Positions 8,036 through 16,999 are shown, numbered from the stretch's first letter. The stretch is 20,320 nucleotides of DNA from Bacteroidales bacterium (GCA_025350385.1 JANXXZ010000134.1:1-20320); one strand, 5' to 3'. Numbers and translations: made by a program. The notes: generated from the letters alone by a model not told the origin.

Positions 8036-8953
8036 TTAGGGCCTTGGTTTACGCGGAGGACCGCCACCGCCAGGTTTGCGGGTAATGACCTTACGCGGAC
8101 GTTTCGAACGGTCTTCGGGTGATTCCTCACCGGCAGCAACGCGTTTCTTACGGGCATTCTCGCGGGCATCACCTTCTTCTTCGTCAAGGTCTTCGATGCC
8201 GATACGAACGCCGTTTTCGTCGAACTCTTCATGTTCCTCGTCGGCAGCGCGTTTTTCGCGGTCGAACTTACGTTCCGAAAGGCCTTCCTCAATGGCTTCA
8301 ATTACTTTCCTTACTACAAGGGCAATGGATTTTGAAGCGTCATCGTTGGCAGGAATAGGGAAATCAACCAGGTTGGGATCGCTGTTTGTATCCACAATTG
8401 CGAATGTAGGTATGTTGAGCTTGCGGGCTTCGGCAATTGCAATATGTTCTTTCATGATATCAACTACGAAGATGGCTGCCGGAAGTTTGTTCAGATCGGC
8501 GATTGAACCAAGGTTCTTCTCCAGTTTGGCGCGTTCGCGGGTGATCTGGAGGCGCTCACGTTTGGAAATGTTGGTAAAAGCGGGGCTGGTCATCAGTTTA
8601 TCGATGGAAGCCATTTTCTTGACAGCTTTACGGATCGTCGCGAAGTTGGTAAGCATACCACCCGGCCAGCGCTCAGTAACATAAGGCATGTTGGCAGGTT
8701 TAACCAGGTCGGCAACCAGCACCTTAGCCTGTTTTTTTGTAGCTACGAAAAGAATTTTCTTTCCTGACTTGGCAATCTGCTTCAGGGCATTGGATGCTTC
8801 ATCAATTTTAGCTACGGTTTTGTAAAGGTCAATGATGTGGATCCCGTTACGTTCCATGAAAATATAGGGAGCCATGTTGGGATTCCATTTACGCCTGAGG
8901 TGACCAAAATGAGCACCGGCGTCGAGTAATTCGTCAAAAGTTGTTCTTGCCAT
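8036..8953 (-). CDS. rpsB: 30S ribosomal protein S2 with a long charged C-terminal extension
   Basis: S2 is a late-assembling protein of the small subunit and is needed for bS1-type mRNA binding in other bacteria. Residues 1-225 are the normal S2 core: LLDAGAHFGHLRRKWNPNM (9-27), HIIDLYKT (39-46), WPGGMLTNF (96-104), and IPTFAIVDTNSDPNLVDFPI (181-200) with the usual IPANDD. The protein is 305 aa, against 241 in E. coli. The extra 80 residues are first acidic (DEEHEEFDE, IEDLDEEEGD) and end basic and glycine/proline-rich (ITRKPGGGGPPRKPRP). tsf follows, the nearly universal pairing. The gene lies 112 nt downstream of rpsI, a gap that holds a strong hairpin. The ATG at 8953 gives the expected MARTTFDELL start. 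Confidence 0.97.
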   Translation of the reverse strand: MARTTFDELLDAGAHFGHLRRKWNPNMAPYIFMERNGIHIIDLYKTVAKIDEASNALKQIAKSGKKILFVATKKQAKVLVADLVKPANMPYVTERWPGGMLTNFATIRKAVKKMASIDKLMTSPAFTNISKRERLQITRERAKLEKNLGSIADLNKLPAAIFVVDIMKEHIAIAEARKLNIPTFAIVDTNSDPNLVDFPIPANDDASKSIALVVRKVIEAIEEGLSERKFDREKRAADEEHEEFDENGVRIGIEDLDEEEGDARENARKKRVAAGEESPEDRSKRPRKVITRKPGGGGPPRKPRP

Positions 8954-8996
8954 ATTAATTATTCCTGATTTATTAGTTTACTTTCCTGGATTAAAC

Positions 8997-9036
8997 AATT
9001 GCCAGGTAGTCCGCCTCAGGCGAAGTCCTGGCAATT
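8997..9036 (-). other. Compound hairpin between rpsI and rpsB
   Basis: Perfect 10-bp outer arms, AATTGCCAGG (8997-9006) and CCTGGCAATT (9027-9036), enclose an inner hairpin CGCC-TCA-GGCG (9012-9022). On the - strand only a loose T-rich stretch (TTGTTTAAT) follows, so termination would be partial at best. The site lies 44 nt before the rpsB start. It could be an attenuator, an RNA processing site, a protein-binding leader or a dispersed palindromic repeat; the sequence alone does not decide. Confidence 0.6.
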
Positions 9037-9065
9037 TAGATACTAAACTACCTTCACACACAGTT

Positions 9066-9452
9066 CTAACGCTTGCTGAACTGGAAGCGTTTACGGGCTT
9101 TCTTCTGACCAAATTTCTTACGTTCCACCATACGCGGGTCACGACGCATGAGACCTTTGGCTTTCAGAGCGGGACGTCTTTCATTATCCAGTTCGCAAAG
9201 AATACGGGAGATTCCCAAACGTAACGCTTCGGCCTGGCCTTTAATGCCGCCGCCGCCCATATTGCAGGTAACGTCAAATTTTCCGACGGTCTCTGTGATC
9301 TGAAAAGGCTGCTCTACAGTGTTCTGTAGAATGGCCATGGGGAAATATTCTTTATAATCTCTTCCGTTTACAAGGATGATTCCGGTACCTTCTTTAAGAT
9401 AAACCCTTGCGACTGCAGTCTTACGACGGCCAACAGCATTCGTAATTTCCAT
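9066..9452 (-). CDS. rpsI: 30S ribosomal protein S9
   Basis: S9 is a small-subunit head protein whose C-terminal tail reaches the P-site tRNA. The 128-aa product has the S9 start NAVGRRKTAVARVYLKEGTG (5-24), GGGGIKGQAEALRLGISR (67-84, the diagnostic segment), LMRRDPRMVERKKFGQKKAR and the conserved terminal RFQFSKR, whose last basic residues contact tRNA. Length is usual. It starts 5 nt after the rplM stop, the classical L13-S9 pair, and is presumably translated from the same mRNA. Confidence 0.98.
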   Translation of the reverse strand: MEITNAVGRRKTAVARVYLKEGTGIILVNGRDYKEYFPMAILQNTVEQPFQITETVGKFDVTCNMGGGGIKGQAEALRLGISRILCELDNERRPALKAKGLMRRDPRMVERKKFGQKKARKRFQFSKR

Positions 9453-9457
9453 GTTAA

Positions 9458-9913
9458 TTATTTGATTTCGTTAATGTTGATCACTCTGGGTTTCTGTGCC
9501 TGATGGTCATGTTCGGCACCAACGAATACGCGAAGGTTGCGGAACAATTCAGCGCCCAGGCGGTTTTTGGGAAGCATACCTCTTACAGCTTCTTCAACTA
9601 TATAAGCAGGTTTTTTACGCATCATATCCTTTGGCGTGACTTTTTTCTGTCCACCCGGATGACCCGAATAACTGATGTAAAGTTTGTCATTCATCTTGTC
9701 GCCGGTGAAGCGTACCTTCTCGGCATTGATGACTATCACATTATCACCGCAATCGAGATGCGGGGTATAATTGGTTTTGTACTTGCCGCGTAAAATGCTG
9801 GCCACCTTGGTTGCAAGGCGTCCTACAATCTCATTTTCGGCATCCACCAGCACCCATTCTTTCGTGATTTGGTCTGCTTTTGGGGTCAGCGTCTTGTAAC
9901 TTTGAGTATTCAT
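9458..9913 (-). CDS. rplM: 50S ribosomal protein L13
   Basis: L13 is an early-assembling large-subunit protein. The 151-aa product has the family pattern WVLVDAENEIVGRLATKVAS (20-39), GDNVIVINAEKVRFTG (56-71), YSGHPGG (82-88), GMLPKNRLG (112-120) and HDHQAQKP (135-142). It is the first gene of the operon; a TTTG/TAnnTTTG promoter and a 5' hairpin lie just upstream. In other bacteria L13 can autoregulate its own operon through the mRNA leader, but nothing here shows that directly. The ATG at 9913 gives the standard N-terminus for Bacteroidota L13 (Met-Asn-Thr-x-Ser-Tyr-Lys-Thr). Confidence 0.98.
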   Translation of the reverse strand: MNTQSYKTLTPKADQITKEWVLVDAENEIVGRLATKVASILRGKYKTNYTPHLDCGDNVIVINAEKVRFTGDKMNDKLYISYSGHPGGQKKVTPKDMMRKKPAYIVEEAVRGMLPKNRLGAELFRNLRVFVGAEHDHQAQKPRVININEIK

Positions 9914-9937
9914 GTTGTAGGTAATATGCTGTTAATC

Positions 9938-9965
9938 AAAAAATCCCTTTTTGTCATAAAAGGGG
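9938..9965 (-). other. 5' hairpin with U-run in the rplM leader
   Basis: On the - strand CCCTTTT (9964-9958) pairs with AAAAGGG (9951-9945) across a 6-nt loop and is followed by ATTTTTTG. The predicted transcription start is within a few bases of the 5' arm, so the transcript would begin with this terminator-like hairpin. The stem is short (3 G-C and 4 A-U), so it may be only a 5' stabiliser or a weak attenuator. Confidence 0.5.
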
Positions 9966-9967
9966 TG

Positions 9968-9999
9968 CAAAGGTAAAACGAAATTTTACATTAACCAAA
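9968..9999 (-). promoter_or_regulatory. Promoter of the rplM operon
   Basis: Read on the - strand the region contains TTTG (complement of 9996-9999), 20 nt, then TACCTTTG (complement of 9968-9975). This fits the Bacteroidota primary sigma consensus of TTTG and TAnnTTTG about 19-21 nt apart. It lies 55 nt upstream of the rplM ATG, the expected place for the operon promoter. Confidence 0.8.
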
Positions 10000-10082
10000 A
10001 TTTGCTAACAATATTTTGTTGAAAGCTTGTGGGGCAAATAAAAATAAATTTTTGACGATCATTTTATCATTAAATAATTGTA

Positions 10083-10199
10083 TATCTTTGAATTATTAGA
10101 TTAATAATGTTAGCATACAGGAAATATTTTTATGATACTTTGATAGCTTGCAGGATAGTTTAAGGATGACATTTCTCAGGAGTTATAATTCTGAGAAAT
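10083..10199 (+). promoter_or_regulatory. Possible promoter and leader hairpin of the giant T9SS gene
   Basis: TATCTTTG (10083-10090) matches the -7 element TAnnTTTG, but I see no TTTG at the right upstream distance, so promoter strength is uncertain. It would give a leader of about 185 nt. In that leader a perfect 9-bp inverted repeat, ATTTCTCAG (10171-10179) and CTGAGAAAT (10191-10199), encloses an 11-nt loop containing GGAG. This could be an RNA hairpin or an operator. The rest of the 9976-10280 divergent region is very AT-rich, with no other supported feature. Confidence 0.35.
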
Positions 10200-10280
10200 A
10201 GTAGTAATGAAATTGGTTTTTATGTTTCGCATTTCAGTTTGCTCAATTAATATTATTAACAAATTTAAAAACAAATTATT

Positions 10281-13200
10281 ATGAAAATGAAAATCACCTC
10301 CCCCCATTTTTGGAATTTTAAGCATTTTTCTTATATTGTGCTTAATTCCTGCTGCTAAACTTTTTGCACAATTTCCCAATCAATATCTTTCAAATTATTG
10401 GGAAATAATCCATAAAAATGACCCATATTATGACTCTCTAATACAAATACGGGGTCAGGATAATATGAAAGGAACTGGTTATAATCAATATGAAAGATGG
10501 AAAAGAATATGGCGTCCTCTGATACCCGCTAATGGGGACATTACGAAAGTTTATCAAAAAAAGGCAGAGCTAGCTAGTCACCTTGATAGTTATATTCAAG
10601 AACATAGGAGCTTGTTATACACTTCAGATTGGCGAGAACTTGGGCCAACAATTACGCCTCTGAATTCCAATATGATAGGTGGTATAGGAAGATTAAGTAC
10701 ATGTGAAATTGACAAGGAAAGTCCTAATTACATATTCGCTGGTTCACCTGTAGGGGGACTATTTTATTCAGATGACTATGGAGCTAATTTTCATTCCACT
10801 GCGACTGATTTTATCAGGTATCCTAACGGAGTTTCTTCAATAGCCATTTCTACCGTTAATGCGACTAAATATTGGTTTGTGGGAACTGGAGATAAAGAAG
10901 ATGATTTCAGTGTGGCAGGTGGAATTTATAGAAGTACAAATCTGGGTAAGGACTGGGTTCTGATTAGTAACGGATTTCCACTGCCAGAGATTTGGACACC
11001 CTATAAAATTACTAAAATCTTAGCAAACCCTGGTAATCCTAACCAGATGTTTGTGTCCACTACTTCATCTACAAATAATGCTAATAGTGGCTCTTTTACG
11101 TATGGCATTTATAAAACAGACAATGCGCTTTCTGAGCATCCATCATGGACCTTGATCAAACCAGGACATTATTTTGATATGGCTTTTAAGCCAATTCCAG
11201 AGAGTAATGGGAATTATAAATTATATATTGCCGGAGATGTTGCAGATTTCTCATTGTATAATTCTTCCCAATTTCCTTTACTTTCTTATACTCTTGACAA
11301 TGGTAACTCCTGGACAGATGTTAGCATTCAACCTCTCTTGCCAACTCCCTCTACTTTTGGTTTACGTGTAAATATAGAAACAACCCCGGCCGCCCCGAAT
11401 TATGTTTACGTATCTGTAAAATTTGGATATGACCAGGGTACTGGGAATTTTGGTAAATATGATGGTCAAACTGTTTCATATTTGTCTTCCGTTTCATTCG
11501 TAGATACTGGAAAAGAAGGATTTGCTGTATCTCCAACAAATGCTCAGATTATGTATTTTGGGGATGTAAAAATATTCGGCTCGAACGATGGGGGACTAAC
11601 CTGGATTGATTGTCACGCCAACTGTCATGACGATATTCATGAGATTGTTTTCACTCCCGATGGGTCAAAAATTTGGGTAGCAAATGATGGAGGAATTATT
11701 AGAAAAGATTCTTACCCAATAAATAGCTCCTGGTCTGATTTTTCACACAACATAGGTTGTAGTCTTGCTGAATTTACGGCACATAGTAAGGCAAACCCAA
11801 ATGATTATTTATTTGCAGGATGGGATGTTGGCACTAACCTATTGCGAAAAGATTTAACGGGTAGTAATAAGTGGAAGCACATAGGGGATGGAGATGGTTC
11901 TTTTGTTTCATTCGATCCTAATCAAATTGGCACTTTCTATCATAATGAAAATGGCAATCTTACTAAATATGTTAACTATCAACGTACAAATAATTTTTAT
12001 TGGGGAGCAAGCTATTCGTTTCATAGCAGAGGCTTATTTACAAATCCGATTTCCTCATCATGGATCTATAATACTGACAAAAATGGTTTTTTTGTTTCAA
12101 ATAATCAAGGTTATCCGGTGACCTCATGGCATCAATCACTTATTTCACCATCTGATGAGCCGTATTATTCATGGTCCTGTTGGCAGAGCCCAACAAACGA
12201 ACATGTCTTGTATTTAAGATTAGTTAAGAGTTTAGGAGACAAGATAATCTTTACTCAAGACATCGAGACCACGGGGCCTGCGCAATGGACATTGGTAGAT
12301 GTTCCAGATGTAATGGACAACTCCGGTAGATTCGTTTCATCAATTGCAGTTGATGATGAGAACCCTTATAAAATATGGGTAACAATTCCAGGATATTGGG
12401 GATTATCTAATGGAACAAATCCAAAGATATGGAAAGGAGAATATAATATTTCAAATAATACTTGGCAATGGACTAACGTAACTCATAGTTTAGAAAGCTT
12501 GAATCCTTCAGTTGGATCAATTGTTCATGTTAGCGGCTCTGATGATGCACTCTACATTGGAACTGATGCTGGGGTTTTCTATATTGATAACTCCTTAAAT
12601 GATTGGGTGCCATTTAATAATGGTTTACCAAATAAGGGTATTAGTGATTTACACATTGAATACAATAGTGGAGTCGCTACAAAACTATCAGTAGGTATTT
12701 ATGGACGAGGAATTTGGGAGACAAATCTTGATTGCATATATTCAACGACCCCTTTGGTAATAACCACAACTCCTCCAGCAGCATGGGTCACTCCACAGAC
12801 AATTCAAAGTGATCTCATAATTAAACAAGGAGCAACCTTAACAATAAATTGTAAGATTTCATTTTCAGCTTCTTCAAAAATAATTGTTGAAGCAGGAGGA
12901 AAGTTAATCTTAGATGGCGGCACATTAACTTCAGCTTGCAATAGTTTATGGAGAGGCGTTGAGGTTTGGGGAACCAAAAATCAAAGTCAACTATATCCTC
13001 AGTATCAAGGTACTGTTGAACTAATAAATAATGGTACTATTAGCAATGCTGAATGTGCAATAAGATTGGTTAAACTTGATAATCGAGGTATACCTGTTTC
13101 AGATTTTACAGGAGGGATCGTTAAGTGCACTCGAGCCACTTTTCTGAATAATAAAACTGCTGTAAAGTTCTATCCATACCAAAATTTCAATCCCCTCAAT

Positions 13201-15381
13201 AATAAAGAAATATCAAATGCAAGCTACTTTACAAATGTGATGTTCACCACAACAGATGCCTATCTCAACATGCAAAGCAAGCCTGATTTCTTTGTCGAAT
13301 TAAATAAAGTGAAAACTATTCCTTTTAATGGTTGTTCTTTCACCAATTCTATCCCAACTTTAATCCCAGCTTGTGATAGAGGGACAGGAATATATTCATT
13401 TGCTTCTGGATTCAAAGTTGATCGCGTTTGCGCAAACAATAATACCAATCCATGCTCTTCATGGATTAGTAGTAATTTTTCAGGTCTTTATTATGGCATA
13501 AGAGCGATGGGTGACGGCGGAGCATATTATGTTAACATTGATCATACTACTTTTGATAAAAACCTTCGAGGAGTATATATTGGAGGAATTGATTTAGTAT
13601 GCATTAATCGTAATTCTTTTTTCACCAAGATTGGGACTAGTCAGACCCCATCTTCGGGGGTATATCTAGATTATTGTAGTGGTTATTCTGTTCAGGAAAA
13701 TAGCTTCTCTGGGAATTATACTGGCATTTTTCCCTTTATAAATACATACGAAACAGGAATAGTAATAAATAATTCTGGCGAAGCTGTAAATAGCATTTAT
13801 AATAATCGATATATACAGAGTCTTCAGTACGGCATAATTGCCCAGAATAAAAACCGAAATTCATCAGGATCAACTGGTTTAACCATAAAATGCAATGATT
13901 TTCAATCCCCTAATATGTACGACATTGCAGTTACAAAAAGTGATGTCAATGCGACTCTGATGGGTATTAATACATTGCAAGGTGCTAATGGAATCTCAAC
14001 CACAGATCCGGCAGGAAACACATTTAGTTACTCATGGCAAGCAAAGCCTTCATTAATTGAAAGTGATTATATGAATCAGTGCGAAAATCTCTCTTATATT
14101 TATCACGCACAATCGAACGGCTTTAATGTACAGCCAATAAGGTTTACTGCTTCTCCGAAAGTTTCGCCGTCACAAACAACCATTAATAATATTAGCTATT
14201 CAAAAAACCTTTCTTGCCCTTCTCAACTTGGAAATGGTGTAAGCTCAACTGATATGAGGTCTGACAAACTAATAGCTGAAAGCAAGATTGATTATTCATC
14301 AAATCAGCTTGCTATTCTTAATGATGGTGGCAATACAGAGCAACTCCTTACTGAAGTGCAAACAAGTATTGCCCCTGATGCCCTTGCGCTACATAATGAA
14401 TTAATTGACAAATCGCCCTATTTAAGTGATATCGTAATGATTGAAGCTATGAATAAGGAGGATGTGCTACCGGCAGCAATGGTCACGGAAGTCCTGGTTG
14501 CCAATCCGCAAGCCGCAAAGGCAGACGCAGTAACTGAGGCTTTGGACGGCAGGGAAAACCCTCTATCGGAGGATCAGCGAAGCGATATAGACCAGGGAGT
14601 ATTTATACTTGGAGCTAAAGAATCGCTTGAATCGGAACTCGCCCAATCCTATACTGAACGCGCCAATGCGCAGTATGAACTTATGCGCTATTTCCTGTCC
14701 GATACAACACAAATATCAACCGACAGTGTTAATGACGCACTAATAGCCGAACCTGACCTTTGGGCTAAGTATCTTCTTAGTATGCAGCAGGTTTTGGACG
14801 GCGACACCCTTTCCGCTGATGCAACATTACAAAGCATTGCAAGTTCAAATAGCCTTAGCACCCGGGAGCAATTGCAATTAGCGGCTTATATTGATTATGC
14901 AAATGTCCAGAAACAATTAGTTAATGCAGGTAACTTAATCCCGGACTCATTACAGGAACTATCATTAAAAGCAATTGCATCCGATACACTTTATCAGCCT
15001 TCAGCTTATGCACGTGCAATTTTGGTAAATGCGGGAAAAATTGAATATAACGAACCTTATGTTTTCCCTGTAGATGGACTGAAATCGGGCAAGGTAATTG
15101 TGAAAAAGCAAAAGAGTTATACTGATGAAAATACACTGAAAATTTATCCAAATCCTGCTAAGGATTTTATAATTGCTGAATATACTCTTAAAGAAGGAGT
15201 GTTAAATGCTTCGCTAAAAATAGTTGATGTTAGTGGGAAACAATTAAAGACAATTGCTATAAAGGGTAAACATGATTATCTTGTAATACCAACGAATGAT
15301 CTTGCTCCAGGCATTTTCTTCTGTAGGTTATTTACAAAAGTCAAGGTTGTATCATCAGTCAAATTCTCGATTACTAAATAA
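10281..15381 (+). CDS. Giant T9SS cargo protein: Asp-box propeller plus beta-helix; signal peptide out of frame
   Basis: The main frame is open from 10291 to TAA at 15379-15381. Its natural start, ATG 10281, lies one base out of frame: as given, that ATG reads into a stop after 25 codons. Removing one base from C6 (10300-10305) or T5 (10307-10311) restores a signal peptide (MKMKITSPIFGILSIFL, cleavage after AAKLFA) and a 1699-aa protein. Without that, the first candidate start is TTG 10336, which lacks a proper signal. Numbered on the restored protein, domains are: a sortilin-like propeller (about 115-820) with Asp boxes SDDYGANF, STNLGKDW, TLDNGNSW and SNDGGLTW; a right-handed beta-helix (about 830-1290); an acidic helical module (about 1356-1586); and a type A T9SS sorting domain (about 1615-1699) with IYPNPAKDF and LAPGIFF. 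It is probably surface-attached or secreted; the ligand is unknown. The body is AT-rich, the helical module GC-rich. Confidence 0.85.
10300..10305 (+). other. C6 homopolymer at the signal-peptide frameshift
   Basis: Six C residues follow ATGAAAATGAAAATCACCT. With six, the ATG frame runs out of phase with the 1681-codon body; with five, the two join into a textbook signal peptide. The next run, T5 (10307-10311), could also carry the change. The tract contains CCC-C, a known +1-prone proline codon context. Which base is extra cannot be told from one sequence. Confidence 0.7.
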
Positions 15382-15386
15382 TAATC

Positions 15387-15433
15387 AAAGCTTCCTGCCG
15401 GATAATCCGGCAGGAAGCTTTTTCTATTTTTTT
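15387..15433 (+). terminator. Very strong intrinsic terminator between the two T9SS genes
   Basis: A perfect 16-bp stem, AAAGCTTCCTGCCGGA (15387-15402) with its exact complement at 15406-15421, has only a TAA loop and is followed by TTCTATTTTTTT. It starts 5 nt after the stop of the giant gene. The T-run ends 3 nt before the ATG of the next gene, so the downstream message either reads through it or begins within or just after it. Confidence 0.93.
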
Positions 15434-15436
15434 GCT

Positions 15437-16999
15437 ATGCAAAGAAAAATAGTGTCAAACCGAAATGCTTTTTTATTTCTTTTGATAATTCTGTTTTCCA
15501 ATGGATATTCTCAAACAAATTATTTTAATAAGCGTTATGAATTAACTTCTTTCTCAGCCTGGGATTTTTCAACCACGGTAATCGAAATACCAGATGGCTA
15601 TGTAGTTTTAGGAGAAACAGGTGGCGAATATAATTGGAGGACCAATTCCCTTATTAAAATTGACCTTTTAGGGAATATAGAATGGATTAAAACTATAGGA
15701 GACACTATCAGTGAATGGAGTATTGGATATCCAGGATCACTAATCAAAGCTGTTGGCCCATTTTATTACAGTGCCGGATTGCACCGTTCATATACCAGCG
15801 ATTGGGTACATGATCGGGGACTATTGATAAAATATAATGCTGATTTTGATACGCTTTGGAGCAGGGAATACGGTGAAATATCTGAGCCATATGACACGGC
15901 GTATATATTCCGAAATCTAAAGCAGACATCAGATGGAGGAGTTATTATTACAGGCGTAAGATATCCACATGATGCAATGAATGCCAGTGCTTATATGATA
16001 AAAACTGATTCATCAGGAAATAAACAATGGGATAAAACCTTCACGAACTTGAGTGGTGACACTCAGGGATTTAGTGTTATCCAAACCAGTGATGGGGGGT
16101 TTGCGATAGGCGCTTTCCAATATTATCATGTTCCACCACCTAATGAAACAGGTGATCCTATTGTCATAAAAACAGACAGCTTAGGTAACTTACAATGGGT
16201 TCGTAATCTTGGAGGCGACTTGATGGACACTCAGGCTATGGTATCAAACTCAAATGATGGAAGCATCTTAGTTTTATCTGCTTTTTCCTATTTAATTCTG
16301 AATGAGGATGATTGTGCTAAAAGAATACACATTACGAAAATTACAAACAATAATACAATCCTCATTGATCGATTTTATAATAACACACCTTATTTACTTT
16401 ATCCTGAGAATATATCCTGTAACCAGGACGGTACAATCATAGCAGCCGGTACAGCGGGTACAAATTTTACTGAATACCCTCATATGGCTGGATGGATATT
16501 CAAGCTAAACACAAATGGAGATAGTTTGTGGTTTAGGGAATACAATTTAGTTTCTCAGAATATGAGTAGTAATGTATTTTATGATGCAATTCAAACATCA
16601 GATAACGGTTACCTTGGCTGCGGTTATGTTAATCCAGTATATCCTGATACGGGTACCCAGGATGTATGGCTGGTTAAAGTAGATAGTATGGGATGCGAAA
16701 GCCCTTCATTTTGCTGGGTAAATTCGCCGGAGCCAATAATTGCATTGCCTGCCGGGCAGTTGCAGGTATGGCCCAACCCGGCAAAGGAGATGTTTACAAT
16801 TACAGGATTTAAGGCAACCAGCAATCATTGCATACTGGAAATTTACGATCTTTATGGCAGGAAGGCCCTGGAACAACAAATTGCACAGGGAAATGAGATA
16901 GTTTTGATTGATTGTGCCGGCTGGCCTCCCGGTTTATACACAGCAAGAATTAGTTTAAATGGAAAAATTATAGGACCGGTAAAGATTATCCTGCAATAA
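15437..16999 (+). CDS. T9SS-sorted beta-propeller-like protein
   Basis: The 520-aa product starts with a signal peptide (MQRKIVSNRNAFLFLLIIL, cleavage after NGYS before Gln, about residue 25). The ATG at 15437 was chosen because the signal peptide begins there; upstream in-frame codons fall in the terminator and the previous gene. The middle holds repeated blade-like units of the form QTSDGGxxIxG...IKTDSxGNxxW (for example TSDGGVIITGV, TSDGGFAIGAF, IKTDSLGNLQW, TSDNGYLGCGY), as in many secreted Bacteroidota repeat proteins with a propeller fold. The last 79 residues (442-520) are a type A T9SS sorting domain with VWPNPAKEMFTI and WPPGLYTARI. It is probably exported through T9SS and surface-attached. 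Specific function is unknown. Base composition is low in GC in the body and higher in the sorting domain. Confidence 0.92.
   Translation: MQRKIVSNRNAFLFLLIILFSNGYSQTNYFNKRYELTSFSAWDFSTTVIEIPDGYVVLGETGGEYNWRTNSLIKIDLLGNIEWIKTIGDTISEWSIGYPGSLIKAVGPFYYSAGLHRSYTSDWVHDRGLLIKYNADFDTLWSREYGEISEPYDTAYIFRNLKQTSDGGVIITGVRYPHDAMNASAYMIKTDSSGNKQWDKTFTNLSGDTQGFSVIQTSDGGFAIGAFQYYHVPPPNETGDPIVIKTDSLGNLQWVRNLGGDLMDTQAMVSNSNDGSILVLSAFSYLILNEDDCAKRIHITKITNNNTILIDRFYNNTPYLLYPENISCNQDGTIIAAGTAGTNFTEYPHMAGWIFKLNTNGDSLWFREYNLVSQNMSSNVFYDAIQTSDNGYLGCGYVNPVYPDTGTQDVWLVKVDSMGCESPSFCWVNSPEPIIALPAGQLQVWPNPAKEMFTITGFKATSNHCILEIYDLYGRKALEQQIAQGNEIVLIDCAGWPPGLYTARISLNGKIIGPVKIILQ

Noticed and set aside
8076..8684. 202-codon open frame on + strand, antisense to rpsB
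   Set aside because: Ser/Arg-rich translation typical of antisense shadows; rpsB is certain.
9914..10280. Search for an RNA gene or small CDS in the divergent region
   Set aside because: Only promoter-like elements and hairpins are seen; no tRNA-like fold or convincing small frame.
10176..10379. 67-codon open frame on - strand over the start of the giant gene
   Set aside because: No family; low-complexity AT-rich translation; overlaps the signal-peptide region of the real gene.
14440..14860. GC-rich patch as an inserted mobile element or separate gene
   Set aside because: The reading frame continues unbroken into a normal sorting domain; no terminal repeats or transposase.
15296..15436. 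Upstream start for the second T9SS gene adding 47 residues
   Set aside because: It would run through the previous gene's end and the terminator; a clear signal peptide starts at 15437.
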